Shown piece by piece: positions 1 through 7,288 of a stretch of DNA of 64,000 bases; the stretch's first letter is position 1; each line of letters starts with the position of its first letter. The stretch is from Streptomyces cirratus (lineage in GTDB: Bacteria; Actinomycetota; Actinomycetes; Streptomycetales; Streptomycetaceae). Position numbers and translations under genes: made by a program. The notes under the pieces were generated by a model. The model saw only the letters and a list, made by a program, of their open reading frames with translations. It did not search any database and was not told the DNA's origin. The DNA lies in NCBI RefSeq assembly GCF_014650775.1, contig NZ_BMVP01000011.1:1-64000 (forward strand), read 5' to 3'.

Positions 1-938
1 GCAGGCACACCAGGAACCGGCGGCGGACCGGGCGGAGCCGGCGGCCCCACCACAGCAGGCCCGGCCAACATCGTCGCAGCGTGATCAAGCCCACCACCCG
101 GCGCACCAGAAGCCCCCGGCCGCGCACCAGGCGCAGGAGGCGCGGACGGCACGTCAGCCGGCTCACCGGCCGCTGCCCTGGAAACCCCCGGCCGCACCCG
201 CGCCTTGCTCGTCGGCGCGTCGGCGATGCTCCCGGCACCCTCCCCCAACGCCGGCGCTATCGCCGTCCTCGGCAGCTGGCTGCCCCCGGACATCAACGTC
301 GTCTTCGCCTCCGGGGCCACCCCCGAAGAGGACGCCGCCGCACCCTCCTCCGCGTCCGACCCCGACAGCGGCGGCGCGAACACCGTCGCGGGCAACGGCA
401 CCGACGGCTCGTCGGCGCCGGAATTCACATCCGTCCCCGCCCACGGCGTCGCCCCCACCGGCACCCCGTCATCGGCGGTCGGCTCGTACGGCACCTCGGC
501 CCCGCTGCGGGACGCGACCGCGTCCGAAGGAACGCCGCCGGCCTCGGAGGCCTCCTTGCGGGGGATCCCCGCACGGTCCGCTGCCTCCTGCAACCACTCC
601 GGCGGACTCAACATGAAGGACGTCTGTTCCGAGTCGATCCGCGGCGACGGAACCGAAGCCTCCGCCACCGGCGCCGGCGCCGCCCCGTACTCCTCCTCGT
701 ACCGCCGGATCACCTCACCCACCGGCAACCCCGGCCACAGCGTCACCTCCCCGCTGTCCCGCGCGATGACCAGCCGCTGCCGCCCACCACCGGACACCGG
801 ACCCGCCGCACGGTCCTCCGCCCACACCACGAAGCCCAGCCCGAACTCCCGCACCCGCACCTCACGGTGCTGGTACCCGGGCACATCCCCGTTGATCCAC
901 TCCTCGGCGCGCTCCTGCGCCTGCGCAAACGTCACCAC
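1..938 (-). CDS. Proline-rich protein with YrhB/Imm35-like N-terminal domain (3' end outside window)
   Basis: The frame stays open from the GTG at 938 to the window edge, giving about 312 residues with no stop. Residues 1-90 form a compact domain beginning VTFAQAQERAEEWING and containing a region like RQRLVIARDSGEVTLWPG, which resembles YrhB (immunity protein 35) domains; this is a motif-level judgement. The rest is Pro/Ala/Gly-rich and likely disordered, ending in a PPAPPGPPPVPG-type stretch, so a further C-terminal domain probably lies beyond base 1. A GGAGGGG ribosome site overlaps the stop of the upstream gene and sits about 10 nt before the GTG; a second in-frame GTG follows directly at 935. 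It is almost certainly co-transcribed with the nuclease-SUKH gene, 7 nt away. Function is unknown; an immunity-like or scaffold role is inferred from neighbours. Confidence 0.75.
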   Translation of the reverse strand, partial: MVTFAQAQERAEEWINGDVPGYQHREVRVREFGLGFVVWAEDRAAGPVSGGGRQRLVIARDSGEVTLWPGLPVGEVIRRYEEEYGAAPAPVAEASVPSPRIDSEQTSFMLSPPEWLQEAADRAGIPRKEASEAGGVPSDAVASRSGAEVPYEPTADDGVPVGATPWAGTDVNSGADEPSVPLPATVFAPPLSGSDAEEGAAASSSGVAPEAKTTLMSGGSQLPRTAIAPALGEGAGSIADAPTSKARVRPGVSRAAAGEPADVPSAPPAPGARPGASGAPGGGLDHAATMLAGPAVVGPPAPPGPPPVPGVP

Positions 939-945
939 CGCGCCG

Positions 946-1941
946 TCACCCCTCCACCGGAGCGGCACCCGCAACGGGAACCGAGCGTGCGAATCCGCCG
1001 TCCACCATCAGACCGGCCACCGTCTCCAACTCCGGCGGATTGCCCGCCAACCGCTCCAGAAAGGCGTCGAAATCAGCACCGCACGGCAGCAACAGCCGCT
1101 CCACGCGCTCCTGCACCGACCAGCCGTCCCGGTCCCGTCCATCGTCGTAGGGAGAGAACCACACGGAACCGATCCCCTCACCCTTCACCTTCACCGCGAG
1201 CAACCCGCCCTGCGCGAAAGCCACGCACAGGTAGTCCTTCGTCAGGTGGTCCCGCAGACACTTGTTGACGTACACCAGGTCGTTGACCGCCGCCTCCTCA
1301 CGCACCGTGAAGAACGGCTGGTCCACCAGCAGGCCCAGCTCCACGTCCAGCCCGGTACCCACCGGCGCACAGCCTCCGGCCGCCTTGAGGAACGAGCGGT
1401 ACGCCTCCGGCAGCCGGTACCCGAGGTCCTCCTCGACGCCCTGCACCTGCCGCTCCGACACCGACACCACCGACTTCGGCAGACCCAGGTGCACCGGACG
1501 CACCTCCTGCAAGGGCCGCGTCCCGCGCTTTTCGTGGTCCACCGGCGCCGTCGCCAGCCCCGCATGGTGGCGCAGCAACGCCTTCACCTCGACCGGAACC
1601 AACTCCAACCGGCGCGAACCCGACACGTGGTGCCACGTCCAGCCGTGCGGAGTCGCCACCGCACCGACCGTGTCCCACAGCTCGTGACCCACCGCGCGCA
1701 TCGCCGCATTCGCGGACACGTAGTCCGTCAGACGCAGCTCGTCCACACCGAAGCCCTCCGGCGGCTCCGCGATCTCCACCGCCGCCCGCGCGTACGGAGA
1801 GAAATCGGGATGCCCCTCACCACTCATCCGGACACCGTGAGGATGCCGGGCAGCCCGGACCGGGTCCGGAAAATGCACGACCTGCCCCGAATAAGCGGCG
1901 TTGGGTGGCGGGGCCTGCTGCCCGAGCCGACCTGTCGTCAT
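946..1941 (-). CDS. WHH-type HNH nuclease domain fused to SMI1/KNR4 (SUKH) domain
   Basis: The 331-residue protein has two recognisable parts. Residues about 40-135 contain PDFSPY (45-50), a GWTWHH motif (100-105), LELVPVEVK and a second HH pair (125-126), the pattern of WHH-type HNH/endonuclease VII toxins. Residues about 165-300 look like an SMI1/KNR4 (SUKH-1) immunity domain: VEEDLGYRLPEAYRSFLKAAGG, the LLAVKVKGEGIGSVWF core and the closing FDAFLERL helix. Such nuclease domains normally occur at the C-end of secreted toxins, with SUKH proteins as separate immunity partners; here both are in one chain without signal peptide or trafficking domain. The ATG at 1939-1941 is the first start. The gene heads a leftward pair and diverges from the deaminase gene. 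Biochemical activity is inferred only. Confidence 0.8.
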   Translation of the reverse strand: MTTGRLGQQAPPPNAAYSGQVVHFPDPVRAARHPHGVRMSGEGHPDFSPYARAAVEIAEPPEGFGVDELRLTDYVSANAAMRAVGHELWDTVGAVATPHGWTWHHVSGSRRLELVPVEVKALLRHHAGLATAPVDHEKRGTRPLQEVRPVHLGLPKSVVSVSERQVQGVEEDLGYRLPEAYRSFLKAAGGCAPVGTGLDVELGLLVDQPFFTVREEAAVNDLVYVNKCLRDHLTKDYLCVAFAQGGLLAVKVKGEGIGSVWFSPYDDGRDRDGWSVQERVERLLLPCGADFDAFLERLAGNPPELETVAGLMVDGGFARSVPVAGAAPVEG

Positions 1942-2171
1942 GGCGGTAGCCCCCTGCTGGATCTGGCTGGTTCACCACAGCCTATGTGCTCCCGCAAGAG
2001 CGGCAGCCGCCCGCCGGCCGCCCACCCACACCGCGGCCCGCAACATCCGAATTGATACGAAAATTCGACCCCGCTTCCACACCACACGGGACATTTGACA
2101 GGCTGTCCCCTCAGCACGGGGGCGTGCGCGACAGCGGCCCACCACCGCCGCCACGGGAGGGAAGAGCGACC
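1942..2171. promoter_or_regulatory. Divergent promoter region of the nuclease/deaminase cassette
   Basis: These 230 bases separate the two divergent gene pairs. They hold an inverted repeat CGAATT-N8-AATTCG at 2048-2067, unusually AT-rich for this window, and a TTGACA hexamer at 2095-2100 that could be a -35 element for the rightward pair, although no good -10 follows it. No gene is seen here. Confidence 0.35.
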
Positions 2172-2741
2172 ATGCAGCACACGGCAACACGCGCGGACCA
2201 CGCCGGACCGGCACCCACCACCGCCGCCACCACCAGCACAACCGGCACCATCGGCACCACCGGCACCGGCGACCCGCGCCTGCGCTGGAGCACCACGGAC
2301 GGCCGCACCGTCCCCGTCCTGCGCTTCCGCCGCGACGGCATCCTGCCCACCATCGCCGCAGCCCTCTCCGTACGCGGCGAAACCCTCACCGGCACCGCCG
2401 GCAAAGCCGACCAGCCCCCCGCCCTGCACCCGCTCGTCCAGGACTACCTCGACACGCTCACCAGCAGCCAGCGCGAACGCTTCACCGGCCGATGTCCCGA
2501 GGCGATACTCCTCTCCCGCCACATCACCGCCGCCGAAGCCGCCCGCAGCAGACGCGCCTCCCGCAAGCCCCTCACCGCGAGCGAAGCCCGCCGCTCCCTG
2601 AAGCACGGCAAGATCACCGCCCGCCACATCCGCGAAGACGGCGACCCCCTCCACGGCACCTACGCGCCCCCCTGCCGCTCCTGCCAAGCCCTCCTCGCCC
2701 ACTTCGGCGTACGCCCCGTCGACCTCTCCCACACCGAGTAG
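2172..2741 (+). CDS. YwqJ-related putative nucleic-acid/nucleotide deaminase
   Basis: The 189-residue protein starts with a Thr/Gly/Ala-rich leader (about residues 1-34) and continues into a domain with the zinc-deaminase signature: GRCPEA (106-111; C108, E110) for the first ligand and catalytic Glu, and PPCRSC (166-171; C168, C171) for the paired cysteines. This C-x-E plus PCxxC arrangement is typical of YwqJ-family deaminases, found in polymorphic toxins. A GGGAGGGA ribosome site at 2154-2161 fixes the ATG at 2172; an upstream in-frame start at 1986 has no such site and runs through the promoter region. The SUKH-3 gene begins 5 nt after the stop. It has no secretion signal, so any activity would be intracellular unless it is exported by another route. 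The substrate is unknown. Confidence 0.8.
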   Translation: MQHTATRADHAGPAPTTAATTSTTGTIGTTGTGDPRLRWSTTDGRTVPVLRFRRDGILPTIAAALSVRGETLTGTAGKADQPPALHPLVQDYLDTLTSSQRERFTGRCPEAILLSRHITAAEAARSRRASRKPLTASEARRSLKHGKITARHIREDGDPLHGTYAPPCRSCQALLAHFGVRPVDLSHTE

Positions 2742-2746
2742 CCGCC

Positions 2747-3253
2747 ATGACCACCTCCGCGTCCTACGACCGCTCCTCAGCCACCCGCTTCCCCACCGCC
2801 GTCGACGCCGCCCTGCGCACCGCCGGATGGGAACCCGGCCGCTGGGACATCAAGCAGGCCGAATACTGGGCCGACGCCCTCCGCGATCACACCACCCCCG
2901 CCGGACACCGCCACACCGTCTTCCCGGCAGCCGTCGAAGCCTGGGCCGAATTCGGCGGCCTCACCATCACCGCGGCCGGGCCCGGCCGCCAGATAGCCCC
3001 CACCCCCGTACGCCTCGACCCCCTCACCGGCCTCCACCTCGCCCGCACCTTCGCCGACCTCGGCCGCGCCCTCTCCACCGAGCTCAGTCCCCTCGGCACC
3101 GACGCCGACACCGGCTCCCACCTCGCCATCGACCGCGAGGGCCGCGTCTACGGCATCGACCACACCGGCGACTGGTACCTCGGCGCGTCCCTCGACGAGG
3201 CCCTCACCCTCCTGCTCACCGGCCTCCAGCCCACCCGCCTCACCACCGGCTAA
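2747..3253 (+). CDS. SUKH-3 domain protein, putative immunity partner of the deaminase
   Basis: The 168-residue product is a small acidic protein whose pattern fits the SUKH-3 immunity superfamily: an N-terminal helix (AVDAALRTAGWEPGR), the AVEAWAEFGGLTI strand-helix unit, then GSHLAIDREGRVYGIDHTGDWYLGAS and the terminal helix DEALTLLLTGL. SUKH proteins neutralise nuclease and deaminase toxins by direct binding. The ATG lies 5 nt after the deaminase stop, so the two are translated from one message. Its stop codon overlaps the stop of the convergent sensor kinase gene. That it protects against the adjacent deaminase is inferred from position and family. Confidence 0.8.
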   Translation: MTTSASYDRSSATRFPTAVDAALRTAGWEPGRWDIKQAEYWADALRDHTTPAGHRHTVFPAAVEAWAEFGGLTITAAGPGRQIAPTPVRLDPLTGLHLARTFADLGRALSTELSPLGTDADTGSHLAIDREGRVYGIDHTGDWYLGASLDEALTLLLTGLQPTRLTTG

Positions 3254-4506
3254 GCCTGCACGGACGCACACGGCAGCACGGCCGACACCCGGAACCCGCC
3301 CGACTCCGTCGGCCCCGCCACGAACACCCCGCCCAGCCCCAGCACCCGCTCCCGCATCCCCACCAGACCGTTCCCGCCACTGGGCAGGCCCGCGCCACCC
3401 GCATCACCGTCACACGGCCCGTTCTCCACCTGCATCGCCACCTCACCCTCCCGGTGAGCCAGCCGCACCACGACCTCCGCACCCGGTGCGTGCTTGTGGC
3501 AGTTGGTCAACGCCTCCTGCACCACCCGGTACGCCGTCTGCTCCACCTCAGCCGCATACCCCGGCCGCTCCCCGCGCACATCGAGCCGTACCACCATCCC
3601 CGCCGCCCGCGACTGCCCCACCAGCACCTCCAGCTCCGCCAGCGACGGCCCCTCCTCCACAACCGGCGCCGGCACCGCAACCGCCACCGGCTTCGGCACC
3701 GCCGGGGCCGGGGCCCGCAACACCCCGAGCATCTCCCGCAGCTCCGTCAACGCCTGCCGGCCCATGTCCCCCACCAACGCCGCGTTCCGCGCCGCCTTCA
3801 CCGGATCCTTCACCGCCACCGCCTGCAACGCCGCCGCGTGCACCACCATCAACGACACCCGGTGCGCCACCACGTCGTGCATCTCCCGCGCGATCCGCGT
3901 CCGCTCCTCCGTACGCGCCCACTCGGCCCGCTCCTCGGCCCGCTCCGCCAGCAGCGACAACTCCCGCTCCAGCGAGTCCGCCCGCTCGTGCAGGCTCTCC
4001 ATCAGCCGGCGCCGCGCGCCCACGTACATGCCGAGCAGCACCGGCGGCACCGTCAGCGCCACCGCCACGAACACCGACAGCGAGATCAGCAGGGTCTGCG
4101 TCACCCCCGCCTCGTCGTCGGTCCGCACGTACATCACCACCAGCGTCGCGACGAGCGACATCGAAGCCACCGTCGCCGTGACCCGCCGGGGCACCTCGCA
4201 CGCGGCCAGCGTGTACAGCCCCACCACCCCGAGCAGGAACCCCATCACCGCCGGCGTCACCGCGATCGACACCAGCACCACGGCCACCGGCCAACGCCGC
4301 CGCAGCACGAGCGTGGCCCCCACCACGAACCCGAACAGCACCCCCAACACGACCGGCACCCCGGCCTCGCGGGCGAAACCCACCCCCTCCCACGCACACT
4401 CCAGGGCGGACACCGCCCCGATCCCCACGTCCCACACGACGTCCCGCCGCCGCTCCCACCACAAAGGCGGCCCAGCGCGGCCTTGCTCTTCCCCCGTACT
4501 GGTCAT
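3250..4506 (-). CDS. NarL-type two-component sensor histidine kinase (orphan)
   Basis: The protein of 418 residues has several hydrophobic segments in its first 170 residues, then a coiled linker rich in Glu/Arg, the HisKA_3 phosphorylation motif EMHDVVAHRVS (His at about 210) and a HATPase_c domain with the N-box QEALTNCHKHAP and a G-box (GGNGLVGMRERV). Kinases of this class normally phosphorylate LuxR/NarL-type response regulators, but no regulator gene is adjacent on the same strand. The start was placed at the second in-frame ATG (4506) because homologous kinases begin close to the first membrane segment; the first possible start is 4536. Its TAG stop shares two bases with the TAA stop of the convergent SUKH-3 gene. 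The signal is unknown. Confidence 0.85.
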   Translation of the reverse strand: MTSTGEEQGRAGPPLWWERRRDVVWDVGIGAVSALECAWEGVGFAREAGVPVVLGVLFGFVVGATLVLRRRWPVAVVLVSIAVTPAVMGFLLGVVGLYTLAACEVPRRVTATVASMSLVATLVVMYVRTDDEAGVTQTLLISLSVFVAVALTVPPVLLGMYVGARRRLMESLHERADSLERELSLLAERAEERAEWARTEERTRIAREMHDVVAHRVSLMVVHAAALQAVAVKDPVKAARNAALVGDMGRQALTELREMLGVLRAPAPAVPKPVAVAVPAPVVEEGPSLAELEVLVGQSRAAGMVVRLDVRGERPGYAAEVEQTAYRVVQEALTNCHKHAPGAEVVVRLAHREGEVAMQVENGPCDGDAGGAGLPSGGNGLVGMRERVLGLGGVFVAGPTESGGFRVSAVLPCASVQA

Positions 4507-4637
4507 GCCGTCCAGCGTACGCAGCGCCCCCACCACGCCCCGGCGGAATTTTCCGGGAAACCGCCGGTAATCGCACGTACGACTGAATGCGCCGCGTGCC
4601 GAGACCTGAATCCCGCATTCCGGACGAACCTGGGTCC

Positions 4638-5501
4638 ATGAGCAAATACGCCGACTTCGAGGGTCTCCGCACCCGGGCCGTGGCCCTCCGACGCGAAGGC
4701 CTCAGCCGCCGCGAGATCCGCGACCGCCTACAAGTCTTCAACGGCGAGATCCTGAACCGCTTACTGCACGGGGAGCCGGCCCCGGAGTGGACCCGCCGCC
4801 CGAACGCCAAGGACGACCTCCGCGATCGAGCCCGCGAGCTCCGTCTCAAAGGCCTCACGTACGACCAGATCCGGACCGAGCTGGGCTGCTCCAAGAGCTC
4901 CATCTCCCTCTGGGTCCGCGACCTTCCCAAGGTGGATCACCGCACACCCGAGGAGCAGGGCCGCGACGCCGCCCTGAAACGCTGGGCCTTCGAGGGTCCA
5001 CGCCGGGAGGCCGCGCGCAACGCCTCGATCGACGCCGCAAGAGCAGCGGTCGGCAGCCTGAGCGACAGGGAACTCTTCTTGGTCGGCGCGGCGCTCTATT
5101 GGGCCGAGGGCAGCAAGAGCAAGACATATCGACGGAGCGAGACCGTGACGTTCATCAACAGTGACCCCGGCGTCATCCGCGTCTACATCGCCTGGTTGAA
5201 CCTCGTCGGCGTCAGCCGTGAGCGACTGCGCTTCCGGGTGATGATCCACGAGACGGCGGACGCGGCCGGCGCGGAGCTGTACTGGGCGGACTTCGTCGGG
5301 GTGCGGCGGGCGCAGCTGCAGAAGACCACGCTCAAGAAACACAACCCCAAGACCGTCCGGAAGAACACCGGAACCGACTACCGTGGATGCCTGATCGTCC
5401 GTGTGTCCGCGAGCTGCGACTTGTACCGTCGCATTGAGGGCACTTGGTGCGGCATAGTAGGTGCCGTCGACTCGATCAATAGAAGCGAATGTCCGATTTA
5501 G
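4638..5501 (+). CDS. HTH protein with LAGLIDADG-like C-terminal domain, TTA codon-bearing
   Basis: The 287-residue protein carries two resolvase-like helix-turn-helix segments (about residues 10-45 and 62-97; the second has GLTYDQIRTELGCSKSSIS). The C-terminal half has LVGAALYWAEGSK (148-160), TFINSDPGVIRVYIAWL, VMIHETAD and KKHNPKTVRKN with a closing YRGCLIVRV. This resembles a bacterial family related to LAGLIDADG/WhiA-type folds; the resemblance is from memory. The ATG at 4638 is preferred to the one at 4587. Leu42 is encoded by TTA (4761-4763), making translation potentially dependent on the bldA tRNA. Codons such as ATA, GTA, AGA and AAT cluster at the 3' end, unlike its neighbours. The stop lies 12 nt before tRNA-Gln. 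Whether it cleaves DNA is unknown. Confidence 0.75.
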   Translation: MSKYADFEGLRTRAVALRREGLSRREIRDRLQVFNGEILNRLLHGEPAPEWTRRPNAKDDLRDRARELRLKGLTYDQIRTELGCSKSSISLWVRDLPKVDHRTPEEQGRDAALKRWAFEGPRREAARNASIDAARAAVGSLSDRELFLVGAALYWAEGSKSKTYRRSETVTFINSDPGVIRVYIAWLNLVGVSRERLRFRVMIHETADAAGAELYWADFVGVRRAQLQKTTLKKHNPKTVRKNTGTDYRGCLIVRVSASCDLYRRIEGTWCGIVGAVDSINRSECPI

Positions 5502-5513
5502 TCGGGTTTACCA

Positions 5514-5585
5514 TCCCCTGTGGTGTAATCGGCAGCACTGGGACCTTTGGAGTCCTATGTCCGGGTTCGAGTCCTGGCAGGGGAG
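5514..5585 (+). tRNA. tRNA-Gln (anticodon TTG)
   Basis: The sequence folds into a 72-nt cloverleaf. The acceptor arm pairs TCCCCTG (5514-5520) with CAGGGGA (5578-5584), and the discriminator is G. The anticodon loop CTTTGGA lies between GGGAC and GTCCT and gives the anticodon TTG, which reads glutamine codons. The T arm CCGGG-TTCGAGT-CCTGG is intact. No CCA is encoded. Confidence 0.95.
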
Positions 5586-5694
5586 CAATACAAGTTCGGG
5601 TCCCGACCTCCGCGGTCGGGACCCGGCCTCGTTTCCGGCTCCCGGCCCACCGGTATCCTTCACGGGTCCACCCCCGAAGCCGAAGGGCACACCC

Positions 5695-7143
5695 GTGAGC
5701 GCAACCCGCCCGGCAGCCGTCGTCGTACTCGCAGCGGGTGAAGGCACCCGCATGAAGTCGGCCACTCCCAAGGTTCTGCACGAGATCGCCGGGCGCTCGC
5801 TCGTCGGCCACGTCGTCGCCGCCTCGCGCGAGCTGGACCCCGCGCACCTCGTGGTCGTCGTCGGCCACGCCCGCGAGAAGGTCTCCGCGCACCTCGCCGA
5901 GATCGACCCGGGTGTCCGCACCGCCGTCCAGTACGAGCAGAACGGCACCGGGCACGCCGTCCGGATGGCCCTCGAAGAGCTCGGCGGAGAGATCACCGGC
6001 ACCGTGGTGGTCGTCTGCGGCGACACCCCGCTGCTGACCGGCGAGACGCTCCGCCGGCTCGCGCACACGCACGAGGCCGACGGCAACGCCGTCACCGTGC
6101 TGACCGCCGAGGTCCCCGACTCGACCGGCTACGGGCGGATCGTCCGGGACTCGGCGACCGGCGCCGTGACGGCCATCGTCGAGCACAAGGACGCCACCGA
6201 CGCCCAGCGTGCGATCCGTGAGATCAACTCCGGTGTCTTCGCGTTCGACGGGGCGCTGTTGAGCGACGCGCTCGGCAAGGTCCGTACCGACAACAGCCAG
6301 GGCGAGGAGTACCTGACCGACGTCCTCGGCATCCTGCGCGAGAGCGGGCACCGCGTGGGCGCGGCCGTGGGCACGGACCACCGGCAGATCCTCGGGATCA
6401 ACAACCGGGTGCAGCTGGCGGAGGCCCGGGCGCTGCTGAACGCGCGGCTGCTGGAGCGCGCGATGCTCGCCGGGGTGACCGTGGTCGACCCCGCGAGCAC
6501 GTTCGTGGACGTGACGGTGACCTTCGGGCAGGACGCGGTGGTCCACCCGGGTACGCAGTTGCTGGGGAGCACGCATGTCGCCGAGGGGGCCGAGGTCGGT
6601 CCGAACACCCGGCTGACGGACACGCGGGTCGGCGCGGGGGCGCGGGTGGACAACACGGTCGCGGTTTCCGCGGTGGTCGGGGAGTCGGCGAGTGTGGGCC
6701 CGTTCGCGTACTTGCGGCCGGGGACGGTTCTCGGTGCGAAGGCCAAGGCCGGCACGTACGTGGAGATGAAGAACGCGACGATCGGTGAGGGCACGAAGGT
6801 GCCGCACCTGTCGTACGTCGGGGACGCGACGATCGGCGAGTACTCCAACATCGGTGCGGCGAGCGTCTTCGTGAACTACGACGGTGAGCACAAGCACCAC
6901 ACGACGATCGGTTCACACTGCAAGACGGGTTCGGACAACATGTTTGTGGCTCCCGTCACGGTCGGGGACGGTGCTTACACGGCGGCCGGATCGGTGATCA
7001 CGAAGGACGTGCCGCCGGGTGCGCTGGCCGTTGCCCGTGGCCAGCAGCGGAATATCGAGGGCTGGGTGGCTCGCAAGCGTCCGGGGAGCGCCGCTGCCGC
7101 GGCGGCCGAGTCGGCGGTCGGGGAGGACTCGGGGCCGCGTTGA
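5695..7143 (+). CDS. glmU: Bifunctional N-acetylglucosamine-1-phosphate uridyltransferase / glucosamine-1-phosphate acetyltransferase
   Basis: GlmU makes UDP-N-acetylglucosamine for peptidoglycan in two cytosolic steps. The 482-residue protein has the nucleotidyltransferase loop VLAAGEGTRMKS near its N-terminus, QNGTGHA and the VVCGDTPLL active-site strand, followed by a C-terminal left-handed beta-helix of hexapeptide repeats with the acetyltransferase signature GTYVEMKN and FVNYDGEHKHHT. Length is normal for actinobacteria. The GTG at 5695 is the start expected from family alignment; longer in-frame extensions run through the tRNA. It is followed by prs, 145 bp downstream, a usual order in actinobacteria. 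Confidence 0.97.
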   Translation: MSATRPAAVVVLAAGEGTRMKSATPKVLHEIAGRSLVGHVVAASRELDPAHLVVVVGHAREKVSAHLAEIDPGVRTAVQYEQNGTGHAVRMALEELGGEITGTVVVVCGDTPLLTGETLRRLAHTHEADGNAVTVLTAEVPDSTGYGRIVRDSATGAVTAIVEHKDATDAQRAIREINSGVFAFDGALLSDALGKVRTDNSQGEEYLTDVLGILRESGHRVGAAVGTDHRQILGINNRVQLAEARALLNARLLERAMLAGVTVVDPASTFVDVTVTFGQDAVVHPGTQLLGSTHVAEGAEVGPNTRLTDTRVGAGARVDNTVAVSAVVGESASVGPFAYLRPGTVLGAKAKAGTYVEMKNATIGEGTKVPHLSYVGDATIGEYSNIGAASVFVNYDGEHKHHTTIGSHCKTGSDNMFVAPVTVGDGAYTAAGSVITKDVPPGALAVARGQQRNIEGWVARKRPGSAAAAAAESAVGEDSGPR

Positions 7144-7288
7144 GGGGCCGTCCGGGTGAACTGACCGGAAACAGGTGCGTCGGCGACGGCGTACCGTGAT
7201 AGGTGCACGCAATTCGGCTGGCTCACCGTGTGCGGGACGGACGCACACGGGGGCGAGCAGCTTTCAACACGTCTGAGGAGACTGTGCT

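Noticed and set aside
205..2055. 616-codon plus-strand frame at the left end
   Set aside because: It is antisense to the nuclease-SUKH and YrhB-like genes, which show family motifs and a coupled ribosome site.
2095..2130. Complete sigma-70 promoter for the deaminase gene
   Set aside because: TTGACA is present, but no acceptable -10 lies 16-19 bp downstream.
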